Positions 7,656 to 14,607 of a stretch of DNA of 27,050 nucleotides are shown here, piece by piece. The notes below the pieces were generated by a model. That model was not told the origin of the DNA. It saw nothing but the letters and a program-made list of their open reading frames with translations, and ran no database searches. The stretch lies in NCBI GenBank assembly GCA_002398365.1, contig DGYK01000010.1:161197-188246 (forward strand), in the 5' to 3' direction. The position numbers and the translations under genes were made by a program. Origin of the DNA: Flammeovirgaceae bacterium UBA5008 (GTDB lineage: Bacteria > Bacteroidota > Bacteroidia > Cytophagales > Cyclobacteriaceae). Every line of letters begins with the position of its first letter. Positions within the stretch are counted from its first letter, which is position 1.

Positions 7656-7965
7656 CAAAAGCGAAAGTGGTTTGGACTGAGCAGGCAATTGTTGATCTCG
7701 AAGTTGTTTATGATTTTTTGGCTGAAAAGTCACCAGCAGGTGCTCAACAAGTAGTTGAATCCATTTTGAAGAGAACGGCTCAACTAGAAACTTTTCCAGA
7801 ATCAGGAATCGTAGTTCAAAGATTATCAACATCCGATAAATTGTATCGTATGTTAGTTGAGGGAACTATAAAATTATTTATCGTTTTAATATTGAAACGA
7901 TGGCTGTATTCATAGAGATTATTTTTGATGCACGCATGGATCCAGAAAAATTAGGTTTGAAGTAA
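7652..7965 (+). pseudogene. ParE/RelE-family toxin gene broken by a single-base frameshift
   Basis: The GTG at 7652 overlaps the antitoxin stop. The first ~73 codons read as a ParE-like toxin: VVWTEQAIVDLEVVYDFLAE, SPAGAQQVVESILKRTAQLE, FPESGIV and SDKLYRMLVEG. After VEG the frame turns into TIKLFIVLILKRWLYS and stops at 7913-7915. One frame over, the sequence continues as a typical ParE C-terminus: KIIYRFNIETMAVFIEIIFD, then ARMDPEKLGLK, with TAA at 7963-7965. One missing base between about 7864 and 7873 (either the AA in gggaact or the AAAA at 7870-7873) explains this; the restored protein would be 104 residues, normal for ParE. The lost segment includes the conserved YR strand, so the toxin is probably inactive. 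A sequencing or assembly error is the alternative. Confidence 0.82.
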
Positions 7966-8025
7966 TCGAGCAATTTTCTATCTAAGAATTCAATTAAAAA
8001 TTTCATTTAAAAACAACTAGTGGTT

Positions 8026-8517
8026 ATGAAGAGGTTTGCTTTAGTTGGTAGTCTAGTATTAATCATAAATTCTGTATTCGCTCAAAATCAAGAAGAAGCC
8101 CTAGTGCGTCAGCCGATTGATCGCCTTTTTGCAGGTATGAGTGCGGGCGATAGCGCCATGGTGCACAGTGCTTTTGCTCACCAAGTAACCATGGCCACCA
8201 TCGGTAAAGACAAATCCGGTCAATCATTTATCCGAAATGAATCCGGTATTGCCGCCTTTTTAAAAGCCATTGGTACCCCGCACCCCGAAACATGGAATGA
8301 GCCGATTTGGGATGTAAAAATCGCGATTGATGGAAACTTTGCGCAAGCCTGGGCCAGCTACGCATTTTACATCGGCAAAAAATTCAGCCATTGTGGTGTA
8401 GACGCCTTCCATTTATACAAGCAGCCTGATGGCCAATGGAAGATTTTTCACTTGGCCGATACGAGGCAAAAGGAGGGATGCAACATTCCAAAAGAGGTGA
8501 GCGATCTGTTTAAATAA
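8026..8517 (+). CDS. exported NTF2-like/SnoaL-fold protein
   Basis: 163 residues from the ATG at 8026; a GTG 6 bp earlier is in frame but would put acidic-neutral residues before the basic MKRF signal start. The signal peptide is MKRFALVGSLVLIINSVFAQ, with cleavage after FA. The mature part fits the NTF2-like fold in its DUF4440/SnoaL-type form: a leading helix pair (EEALVRQPIDRLFAGMSAGD), a central FLKAIGTPHPETWNEPIWDV and the end strands FAQAWASYAFYIGKKFSHCG and HLYKQPDGQWKIFHLADTR. Such proteins are periplasmic and bind or turn over small molecules; the ligand is unknown. It precedes the phosphatase gene by 29 bp and may be co-transcribed with it. Confidence 0.8.
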   Translation: MKRFALVGSLVLIINSVFAQNQEEALVRQPIDRLFAGMSAGDSAMVHSAFAHQVTMATIGKDKSGQSFIRNESGIAAFLKAIGTPHPETWNEPIWDVKIAIDGNFAQAWASYAFYIGKKFSHCGVDAFHLYKQPDGQWKIFHLADTRQKEGCNIPKEVSDLFK

Positions 8518-8546
8518 TTGATTAGAGGGTTTAAAAATAAACAGCT

Positions 8547-9044
8547 ATGAAACGACTCTTTGTTTTGATTCTATTTGTTGCGGCAGCTTTTACTGGCTTT
8601 TCGCAAAATGCAATTACCACGTTTATCTTCGTTCGTCATGCCGAAAAGATAGCAGATGGATCGAAAGACCCGGAATTATCAGAAGCCGGAAAAAAGCGAG
8701 CGGAAGCTTTGGCCGTATTACTGGCACAAACAAAATTAGACGCCATCTATTCCACGAAATTTAAGCGCACTGAAATGACCGCAGCGCCATTGGCCAAAGT
8801 GCTTTCATTGTCCATACAAAATTACGATGGCGGTAAATTAGAAGAGATCGATGCGATGCTTCAAAAACATGCGGCAGGTACCGTGTTGGTAGTGGGGCAT
8901 TCGAATACTACTCCCGGAATTATCAATTACCTGACAGGAAAACCAGAATACAAAAATTTTGATGACAGCGATTACGGAAACTTGGTAATCGTTTCTGTAA
9001 CAGAAAAAGGCAAGCAGGTTAAAGTAACTTGGCTACGCTATTAA
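8547..9044 (+). CDS. exported histidine phosphatase (phosphoglycerate mutase-like, SixA type)
   Basis: 165 residues. A signal peptide (MKRLFVLILFVAAAFTGFSQ) precedes the catalytic RHG-type motif, here RHAEK with the phospho-accepting H31. Downstream family residues include the Arg-containing STKFKRTEMTAAPLA segment and the second active-site His (H118) in LVVGHSNTTPG. The protein is short, as in SixA-like phosphatases, but its signal peptide puts it in the periplasm, so the substrate is probably an extracytoplasmic phosphate ester. Its stop codon overlaps the stop of the convergent lipoprotein gene in the shared bases TTAA (9041-9044). Confidence 0.88.
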   Translation: MKRLFVLILFVAAAFTGFSQNAITTFIFVRHAEKIADGSKDPELSEAGKKRAEALAVLLAQTKLDAIYSTKFKRTEMTAAPLAKVLSLSIQNYDGGKLEEIDAMLQKHAAGTVLVVGHSNTTPGIINYLTGKPEYKNFDDSDYGNLVIVSVTEKGKQVKVTWLRY

Positions 9045-9451
9045 ATATTCTTTTTGTATTTGAGTAAGGTGCCTTTTACTTGCTGCCCTTTCTCATACTT
9101 GGTTTTACTTCCGAATATTCCCAAGAAACCTCTGCGTCCACCGGTGCCGGCTGCGGCTCCTCCGGTTGTGCTCCCAGTAGTGGTTAGTGAAATATCATCG
9201 AAGATAATAGCGTCAGCACCTTTTTCTTTGGCGCGTTTCAAAAGTTTTTGCTGAATCTTATCCGAACTTTTCCGTGCCGACATTTCCAATGTCACTTTTC
9301 CCATAATTTCATTGGGTTCTTTCACATCTGATTCACGAAAGTAAATGTCCACATTTTGCGTGGGTGTGTACGACCTGCCATAGTAGATGATCTGGTTTCC
9401 GCAGCTACTAAGTGTAAAGACTAAAATCAGAAAGGGAACAAACTTCAACAT
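9041..9451 (-). CDS. small lipoprotein of unknown function
   Basis: 136 residues. The lipoprotein signal is MLKFVPFLILVFTLSSCGN, with the lipobox LSSC and Cys at 17. The body contains a beta-alpha segment (VDIYFRESDVKEPNEIMGKV, then KIQQKLLKRAKEKGADAIIF) that resembles small lipoproteins in which a conserved 'A...GADAII' loop follows a helix, as in YbjQ/heavy-metal-binding-like domains. A Gly/Thr-rich stretch (TTTGSTTGGAAAGTGGRR) precedes a charged C-terminus. It ends tail-to-tail with the phosphatase gene. It is probably anchored in the outer membrane and exposed to the periplasm. Function not recognised. Confidence 0.72.
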   Translation of the reverse strand: MLKFVPFLILVFTLSSCGNQIIYYGRSYTPTQNVDIYFRESDVKEPNEIMGKVTLEMSARKSSDKIQQKLLKRAKEKGADAIIFDDISLTTTGSTTGGAAAGTGGRRGFLGIFGSKTKYEKGQQVKGTLLKYKKNI

Positions 9452-9482
9452 ACATGAATGCTTTTCGGAAAATTACAAACAA

Positions 9483-9513
9483 TTTCACGAAAGTGAATCT
9501 TTCGGTATCTTTG
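9483..9513 (+). promoter_or_regulatory. candidate promoter for the OmpA-like gene
   Basis: TATCTTTG at 9506-9513 fully matches TAnnTTTG, and TTTC at 9483-9486 is one mismatch from TTTG with a 19-nt spacer. Transcription would begin near 9519, leaving about 35 nt before the ATG at 9554. Its presence argues that the overlapping 64-codon frame starting at 9454 is not a gene. Confidence 0.6.
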
Positions 9514-9553
9514 ATAGCAGCGCTTCTAACCTTGAGCACCGCCACAACCTATT

Positions 9554-9967
9554 ATGCGTTTTCTAAATGCCATTATGATTTTGTTCGTTTCGGTTGCCGG
9601 CTTCGCCCAAAATCAGAACGAAGAAATTCGCAAGAGCATTTATTTTAATGGAGGCAGCTATTACATTGATGAAGAGCAAGCCACCGATCTGGCGCATTGG
9701 CTCGATTCCATTCCCAACCTGCTCGACAAATATGAAATTCAGTTGATCAGTCACACTGATCCCATTGGAGGGAAACGTTTCAACGAATGGCTTTCAAAAA
9801 TGCGCAGTCAGGCCGTTCTTGATCTATTACTCCAAAAAGATATCCCCGAGCGCATCATCCATCTAAAAGATTGGGCATTTGAGAATCCGGTATACTCCAA
9901 CGACTCGCACCGAGGCAGGGCGATGAACAGGCGCGTAGATGTCATTCTCTTTCCGCTGGTTTTTTAA
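9554..9967 (+). CDS. stand-alone OmpA-like peptidoglycan-binding domain protein
   Basis: 137 residues. The signal peptide MRFLNAIMILFVSVAGFAQ is followed almost at once by an OmpA C-terminal-type domain: KSIYFNGGSYYIDEEQATDL, LISHTDPIGGKRFNEWLSKM, RSQAVLDLLLQ and GRAMNRRVDVILF. D69 and R84 are 15 residues apart, the same spacing as the two E. coli OmpA residues (D271, R286) that hold the diaminopimelate of peptidoglycan. The closing NRRVDV is also typical. There is no barrel and no lipobox, so this is a soluble periplasmic peptidoglycan-binding module. It appears to be monocistronic, with its own promoter upstream and 188 bp of featureless sequence after it. Confidence 0.85.
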   Translation: MRFLNAIMILFVSVAGFAQNQNEEIRKSIYFNGGSYYIDEEQATDLAHWLDSIPNLLDKYEIQLISHTDPIGGKRFNEWLSKMRSQAVLDLLLQKDIPERIIHLKDWAFENPVYSNDSHRGRAMNRRVDVILFPLVF

Positions 9968-10155
9968 CCATTCCTGGGATCAATTCGTAAATTTAAATCA
10001 TCCGCTTTCGGACACCTTTTTTCACAAGCGAACGCCTGAACTGCAACGAATATCGTTTTTTTAACGTCTAAGGCACTAAATAACGATTGGCATATTATTC
10101 GCCAAGCAAGTGAGTAAATGCTGACAACTGATCGAGTTCTACCTTAACCCTTTTT

Positions 10156-10833
10156 ATGATTCAACTCAAAAACATCGACAAGTACATTGATTCTCGTTTT
10201 CAGCGCACATTTATTTTGAAGGGCATCGATTTGGAAGTAAAGCAAGGTGAATTTGTTACCCTCATGGGGCCCAGCGGTGCCGGCAAATCTTCACTCATGA
10301 ATATCATAGGCATGCTGGATGAGCCATCTGCCGGAGAGTATTACTTCTTTGATGAACCCGTGCACAAAATGCGCGAGAAGCAAAAAAGTGAGATGCATAA
10401 AAACTACATCGGCTTTATCTTCCAGGCATACCACCTCATTGATGAACTGACGGTTTATGAAAATATTGAAACCCCACTTCTTTACAAAGGCGTGAGTGGA
10501 GGCCAACGCAAAAGCATGGTGGCAGAAATGCTCGATCGCTTTAACATGGTAGCGAAGAAGGACCTTTTTCCCGAACAACTTTCGGGTGGACAGCAACAAT
10601 TAGTGGGGATTGCCCGCGCCATTGTAGGCGAACCCAAATTGCTCTTGGCCGATGAGCCTACCGGAAATTTGCATTCTGACCAAGGCAAGCAGATCATGGA
10701 TATTTTTCAGAAGCTGAATGAAGAAGGGATTACCATCATTCAAGTGACGCACTCCGAAGAAAACGCACGGAGAAGCAAGCGTGTAGTGAAAGTGGTAGAC
10801 GGAGCGATTGAATCAGATGAATTGGTTAAATAA
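10156..10833 (+). CDS. ABC transporter ATP-binding protein, MacB/LolD type
   Basis: 225 residues, one complete nucleotide-binding domain. Walker A is GPSGAGKSS (38-46, K44), the Q-loop Gln is Q90, the signature is LSGGQQQLVGIARA (142-155), Walker B is LLLADE (162-167) followed by PTGNL, and the H-loop is H199 in VTHSEE. The overall pattern, including 'GPSGAGKSSLMNIIGMLD' and the 'GEYYFFDEPV' loop, places it with the MacB/LolD/FtsE group that drives export or lipoprotein extraction. The residue after LSGGQQQ is Leu instead of the usual Arg. The TolC-like gene follows by 15 bp, but no permease or membrane-fusion gene is beside it, so the partner permease must be elsewhere. Confidence 0.92.
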   Translation: MIQLKNIDKYIDSRFQRTFILKGIDLEVKQGEFVTLMGPSGAGKSSLMNIIGMLDEPSAGEYYFFDEPVHKMREKQKSEMHKNYIGFIFQAYHLIDELTVYENIETPLLYKGVSGGQRKSMVAEMLDRFNMVAKKDLFPEQLSGGQQQLVGIARAIVGEPKLLLADEPTGNLHSDQGKQIMDIFQKLNEEGITIIQVTHSEENARRSKRVVKVVDGAIESDELVK

Positions 10834-10848
10834 CTAAAGGGTTATCCT

Positions 10849-12210
10849 ATGAATAGAATTTTCTTTTTGGTCACTTTCTTAAGTACTGGATTTCAAGTTT
10901 TAGTGGCGCAGGATCAGTCGGTGATCAGCTTTAAAGACGCTGTCAAAATAGCTCTTGAAAAGAACGTATCTCTCAATACACAGAAAAATAACCTTTACGT
11001 CAACGAGGCAAGGCGCCTTCAAGGCTATGCTGCCTATTTACCTAACCTTAACGCGCAAGGAAATTTTCAGCGCGCGAACGGCTTGCAAATTGACCCAACC
11101 ACTGGAGTTGGAAGTAATGTGGAGGCGGATAACATTTATGGTTCGATCAACGCATCCATGAATATTTTTACCGGATTCAATAGAATCAATACCCTCAAGC
11201 AGAACAACGCCAACTTAATGGCGCAGACATTTTTAGTCAAGCGTACCAATCAAGATGTCATATTCAATGTAGCCTCTCAATATCTTCAGGTTCTTTTGGA
11301 TCAGGAATTGCTTCGAATTGCCAAAGAGAATGCTGAAACCCAGCGAATCACATTAGATCAAATAAAAGCATTCGTTCAAGCTGGCTCTCGTCCGGAGGCA
11401 GATCAATATACACAAGAAGCTCTATTCAAGAATCAGGAAGTAACAGCTTTACGAGCTAAAGTAACATTAGAAAATGACCGCGCATTGCTAGCGCAGACTT
11501 TACAGTTAGATCCATCTATTCCGTTCGAACTCGTTACACCTGACTGGCAATCCGATATTACCTATTTCGATAATCTATCCCTGGATAGCTTATACTCCAT
11601 TGCACTTTCCAATCGACCTGATTTAAAGCAACAAGATTACCTTGTGGACGGTTGGAAGAGATCAATGCGCGCCAATACATCTGGCTATTTCCCCACGCTT
11701 TCTGTGTTTGCAGGTTACGCCTCTACCTATTTTGCAAGTGATGCTTATAAAAAAACAGGGGGACCTCCGCCAGCATCTTTTGATGAGCAGTTTATTCGCA
11801 ACAATCCACAAACTTCGTATGGTTTAAATTTAACGATTCCCATTTTTGATCGATTTCAAACCCGAACCAATCGCATTTCCTCTAAAGTGAGCTACCGAAA
11901 CGCAGAGTTGACGAGAGAAAATTTGTTCAAAACTGTTAAGATTGATGTTCAGAGAAGTTTCAAAAATTATCAAACAGCTATAGAAACCTATAAAACTAGC
12001 CTTGTTCAACTACAATCTGGAGAATTGGCTCTAAGGACGCAGCAGGAAAGTTATAACTTAGGTGTTTCCAATCAAGTGGCTTTGGCTCAGGCCAATCAGG
12101 CATACGTGCAGGGAGCCAGCTCAAAAGCACAAGCAGAAGTAACACTTCTGTTTCAGAAGATACTTCTGGAATATGCCCTCGGTACTCTTAAAATCGAGGA
12201 TTTGCCTTAA
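10849..12210 (+). CDS. TolC-family outer membrane efflux protein
   Basis: 453 residues. The signal peptide is MNRIFFLVTFLSTGFQVLVAQ. Two outer-membrane-efflux repeats follow: the first starts near VISFKDAVKIALEKNVSLNT and the second at SLYSIALSNRPDLKQQDYLV. The long amphipathic helices and the LNLTIPIFDRFQTRTNRIS strand in the second half are typical of TolC trimers, which form the outer-membrane and periplasmic channel of tripartite exporters. It is read directly after the ABC ATPase and is presumably the exit duct for that transporter. The length fits the family. Confidence 0.92.
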   Translation: MNRIFFLVTFLSTGFQVLVAQDQSVISFKDAVKIALEKNVSLNTQKNNLYVNEARRLQGYAAYLPNLNAQGNFQRANGLQIDPTTGVGSNVEADNIYGSINASMNIFTGFNRINTLKQNNANLMAQTFLVKRTNQDVIFNVASQYLQVLLDQELLRIAKENAETQRITLDQIKAFVQAGSRPEADQYTQEALFKNQEVTALRAKVTLENDRALLAQTLQLDPSIPFELVTPDWQSDITYFDNLSLDSLYSIALSNRPDLKQQDYLVDGWKRSMRANTSGYFPTLSVFAGYASTYFASDAYKKTGGPPPASFDEQFIRNNPQTSYGLNLTIPIFDRFQTRTNRISSKVSYRNAELTRENLFKTVKIDVQRSFKNYQTAIETYKTSLVQLQSGELALRTQQESYNLGVSNQVALAQANQAYVQGASSKAQAEVTLLFQKILLEYALGTLKIEDLP

Positions 12211-12244
12211 TTCAGGTACCCTATAAAAATTAGTAAGATTTAAT

Positions 12245-12252
12245 TACCTTTG
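12245..12252 (+). promoter_or_regulatory. Bacteroidota -7 box of the rpsA promoter
   Basis: TACCTTTG fits TAnnTTTG exactly and is preceded by an A/T-rich stretch (ataaaaattagtaagattta) as in strong promoters of this phylum. No good TTTG -33 element is visible. The start would fall near 12258, giving a leader of about 100 nt before rpsA. Confidence 0.6.
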
Positions 12253-12278
12253 CAGCCCCTCAGCTATCTGTGGGGCTG
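12253..12278 (+). repeat. GC-rich hairpin immediately after the rpsA -7 box
   Basis: The perfect 7-bp arms cagcccc (12253-12259) and ggggctg (12272-12278) flank a 12-nt loop, and a modest T-rich stretch (tttcattggttt) follows. It could be a weak terminator for the tolC transcript or a structure overlapping the rpsA transcription start. Sequence alone does not decide. Confidence 0.45.
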
Positions 12279-12361
12279 TTTCATTGGTTTGAAGCAGTAT
12301 GTTTAACCAAATTTGTTGCAATCCGGCCCGGTTGTAGCATGTAAAATAGGGTCAAATTCAA

Positions 12362-14389
12362 ATGGCAAAAGTGTCAAAAGATTCAAAAGAAAGAGCAGAA
12401 GAGCCGAAAGCAAAGGCAAAGCAAGTTATTGACGATGCTCCTGTGAAGAAAGCCGTAAAAGGCGCAGCCGCAGAAGAGCTTTTCGAAAAAGATGAGCTTA
12501 CTGAGCTGAAACTCGAGAAAAAAGCAGCCGAAGAAGAAGGCATCAGCCGCATGGTACGCGATGTTACCGCACGCAGAGCTTCTACTTCCAGTGTTTCATT
12601 GGAAAACTTCGATTGGGATGCGTATGATCGCAAAGGCTTTGGCGAAGGCTACTCTAAAAACGAACGCAATGATTTAGACAAATTATACGGTGGCACTGTT
12701 GCCTCTGTCAACGAAAGCGAAGTGGTAGAAGGTACTGTAGTTGGTATCAACGACCGCGATGTGATTTTAAATATCGGATTTAAGTCAGATGGTTTAGTGC
12801 CATTGGCTGAATTCAAAGACATGGCCAATTTGAAAATTGGTGATGTAGTTGACCTTTTCATCGAAGAGCGCGAAAACGCGATGGGTCAATTGGTTCTTTC
12901 TCGCAGAAAGGCCAAGTTGGTAAAAGGATGGGATTATGTACAACGTGCTTTGGAGAAAGACGAAATCATCGAAGGTTTTGTAAAACGCAGAACAAAAGGT
13001 GGTTTGATTGTAGACGTATTTGGTATCGAGGCGTTCTTGCCTGGATCACAAATCGATGTGAAACCAATCCGCGACTTCGATATCTATGTGAATAAGTCGA
13101 TCGAGGTGAAAGTGGTGAAAATCAACAACACCAACGACAACGTAGTAGTATCGCACAAAGTGTTGATCGAGAAAGACCTCGAGCAACAAAAGGCGGTGAT
13201 CTTGACCAACCTCGAGAAAGGTCAGGTGTTGGAAGGCGTGATCAAAAACATGACCAACTTCGGTGTGTTCATCGACTTGGGTGGTGTAGATGGTTTATTG
13301 CACATCACCGACATTTCATGGGGTCGTATCAGCCATCCGGAAGAGTTGTTGAAACTCGACCAAACTGTAAAAGTGGTGGTGTTGGATTTCGATGGAGACA
13401 AGAAGAGAATCTCTTTAGGTATGAAGCAATTAACGCCTCATCCTTGGGAATCTTTGGCGGGCGATATCGCAGTAGGTTCTAAAGTAAAAGGTAAGATTGT
13501 AAACGTAGCTGATTACGGTGCATTCTTGGAATTGCAACCAGGCGTTGAAGGCTTGATCCACGTAAGTGAAATGAGCTGGTCACAACACTTGCGCAATCCG
13601 CAAGATTTCATCAAAGTTGGCGATGAATTAGAAGCTGTTGTATTGACCATCGATCGCGAAGAGCGTAAGATGTCATTAGGCATTAAGCAATTGTCTGAAG
13701 ATCCTTGGACTCGCCAGGATATTTTGAGCAAGTATGCAGTTGGTACTCGTCACAAAGGTATCGTTCGCAACTTGACCAACTTCGGATTGTTCATTGAGTT
13801 AGAAGAAGGTATCGATGGTTTGGTACACGTTTCTGATTTAAGCTGGACGAAGAAGATCAAACATCCATCTGAATTCACGAAAGTGGGAGACAGCATTGAT
13901 GTACAAGTATTGGAATTAGATTCTGCGAACAGAAGATTGGCGTTGAGCCACAAACATTTGGAAGAAAACCCTTGGGATACTTTCGAAACAATCTTCACTG
14001 TGGGTTCCATTCACAAGTGTACCATCATCAGCAAAAATGATAAAGGTGCATCCTTGGAATTACCTTACGGAATTGAAGGTTTCTGTTCAGCTAAAAACTT
14101 AGCCAAAGAAGACGGAGGTAAAATAGAAGCCGGTGAAGCACATGATTTCAAAGTTTTGGAGTTTTCGAAAGAAGACAGAAGAATTGTGTTGAGCATGAAA
14201 GCGATCTGGTCTGCAGAAGAAGCTCCAAAAGCTGCCGCTCCTAAGAAAGCTGCCGCTCCGAAAGGAAAGAGCATCGATAAGATCAATCAGGAAGTAGAGA
14301 AATCTACTTTGGGTGATATCGAAGCATTGAGCGCGTTGAAAGAAAAGATGAATGCCGCCAAGGCAAAGTCGGAAGGAGACGCGAACTAA
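12362..14389 (+). CDS. rpsA: 30S ribosomal protein S1
   Basis: 675 residues with six S1 (OB-fold) domains at about 120-183, 200-266, 286-355, 372-442, 459-530 and 545-613. Domains 3-5 carry the most regular motif: 'G.V.n.t.fG.Fi.L..G.dGL.H.sd.sW' with the closing '.rr.sLg.K'. Compared with E. coli S1 (557 residues), it has an N-terminal Lys/Glu/Ala-rich extension of about 110 residues and a C-terminal Ala/Pro/Lys segment (KAAAPKKAAAPKGK) followed by an acidic helix. Both are usual in Bacteroidota. S1 helps load mRNA on the 30S subunit; in this phylum it works mostly without Shine-Dalgarno pairing. A promoter-like box and ~100-nt leader precede it, and a terminator follows. Confidence 0.97.
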   Translation: MAKVSKDSKERAEEPKAKAKQVIDDAPVKKAVKGAAAEELFEKDELTELKLEKKAAEEEGISRMVRDVTARRASTSSVSLENFDWDAYDRKGFGEGYSKNERNDLDKLYGGTVASVNESEVVEGTVVGINDRDVILNIGFKSDGLVPLAEFKDMANLKIGDVVDLFIEERENAMGQLVLSRRKAKLVKGWDYVQRALEKDEIIEGFVKRRTKGGLIVDVFGIEAFLPGSQIDVKPIRDFDIYVNKSIEVKVVKINNTNDNVVVSHKVLIEKDLEQQKAVILTNLEKGQVLEGVIKNMTNFGVFIDLGGVDGLLHITDISWGRISHPEELLKLDQTVKVVVLDFDGDKKRISLGMKQLTPHPWESLAGDIAVGSKVKGKIVNVADYGAFLELQPGVEGLIHVSEMSWSQHLRNPQDFIKVGDELEAVVLTIDREERKMSLGIKQLSEDPWTRQDILSKYAVGTRHKGIVRNLTNFGLFIELEEGIDGLVHVSDLSWTKKIKHPSEFTKVGDSIDVQVLELDSANRRLALSHKHLEENPWDTFETIFTVGSIHKCTIISKNDKGASLELPYGIEGFCSAKNLAKEDGGKIEAGEAHDFKVLEFSKEDRRIVLSMKAIWSAEEAPKAAAPKKAAAPKGKSIDKINQEVEKSTLGDIEALSALKEKMNAAKAKSEGDAN

Positions 14390-14400
14390 TTGGATGATTG

Positions 14401-14435
14401 AAAAAGAGGGTGGTTTCGGCCACCTTCTTTTTTTT
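14401..14435 (+). terminator. rho-independent terminator of rpsA
   Basis: The stem pairs gagggtgg with ccaccttc (one G-T pair) around a short tttcgg loop. Poly-A lies before it and eight or more Ts (14428-14435) after it. It starts 12 bp after the rpsA stop. Confidence 0.9.
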
Positions 14436-14462
14436 ACTTCGTGGTATTACCACTGTTTTTTT

Positions 14463-14470
14463 TAGCTTTG
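14463..14470 (+). promoter_or_regulatory. -7 box of the tRNA-Cys promoter
   Basis: TAGCTTTG matches TAnnTTTG exactly and lies 12 bp before the mature tRNA. TTCG at 14438-14441, 21 nt upstream, could serve as a one-mismatch -33 element. A perfect 6-bp inverted repeat, gtggta-t-taccac (14441-14453), lies between the two elements. Confidence 0.62.
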
Positions 14471-14482
14471 TACTTATAAAAT

Positions 14483-14553
14483 GGTTCCGTGGCCGAGTGG
14501 CTAGGCTGAGCTCTGCAAAAGCTCCTACAGCGGTTCGAATCCGCTCGGAACCT
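14483..14553 (+). tRNA. tRNA-Cys (anticodon GCA)
   Basis: A complete cloverleaf of 71 nt. The acceptor stem pairs GGTTCCG with CGGAACC, the D arm is GCCgagtggctaGGC, and the anticodon stem pairs GAGCT with AGCTC around the loop CTGCAAA, giving anticodon GCA. The T stem pairs AGCGG with CCGCT around TTCGAAT. The discriminator base is T (U73), a known identity element of tRNA-Cys. The 3' CCA is not encoded. Promoter-like and terminator sequences flank it closely, so it is a single-gene unit. Confidence 0.97.
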
Positions 14554-14556
14554 CTC

Positions 14557-14593
14557 AAAAGCCCTGATCTCTTCAAGAGTTCAGGGCTTTTTT
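14557..14593. terminator. terminator after tRNA-Cys, probably bidirectional
   Basis: A perfect inverted repeat pairs aaaagccctga (14557-14567) with tcaggGCtttt (14581-14591), followed by Ts. The A-run on the other side gives a T-run on the minus strand, so it can also end the convergent gene whose stop is at 14608. Confidence 0.9.
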
Positions 14594-14607
14594 ATTGCTC
14601 GGAGATT

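Noticed and set aside
9454..9648. 64-codon plus-strand frame upstream of the OmpA-like gene
   Set aside because: It overlaps the OmpA-like gene in another frame and contains the gene's likely promoter (TATCTTTG).
9968..10155. 188-bp gap before the ABC ATPase gene
   Set aside because: No TAnnTTTG box, terminator or small gene could be recognised.
14441..14453. Inverted repeat gtggta-t-taccac before tRNA-Cys as an operator
   Set aside because: It sits between promoter elements of a tRNA gene where specific regulation is unlikely; kept only as a note in the promoter entry.
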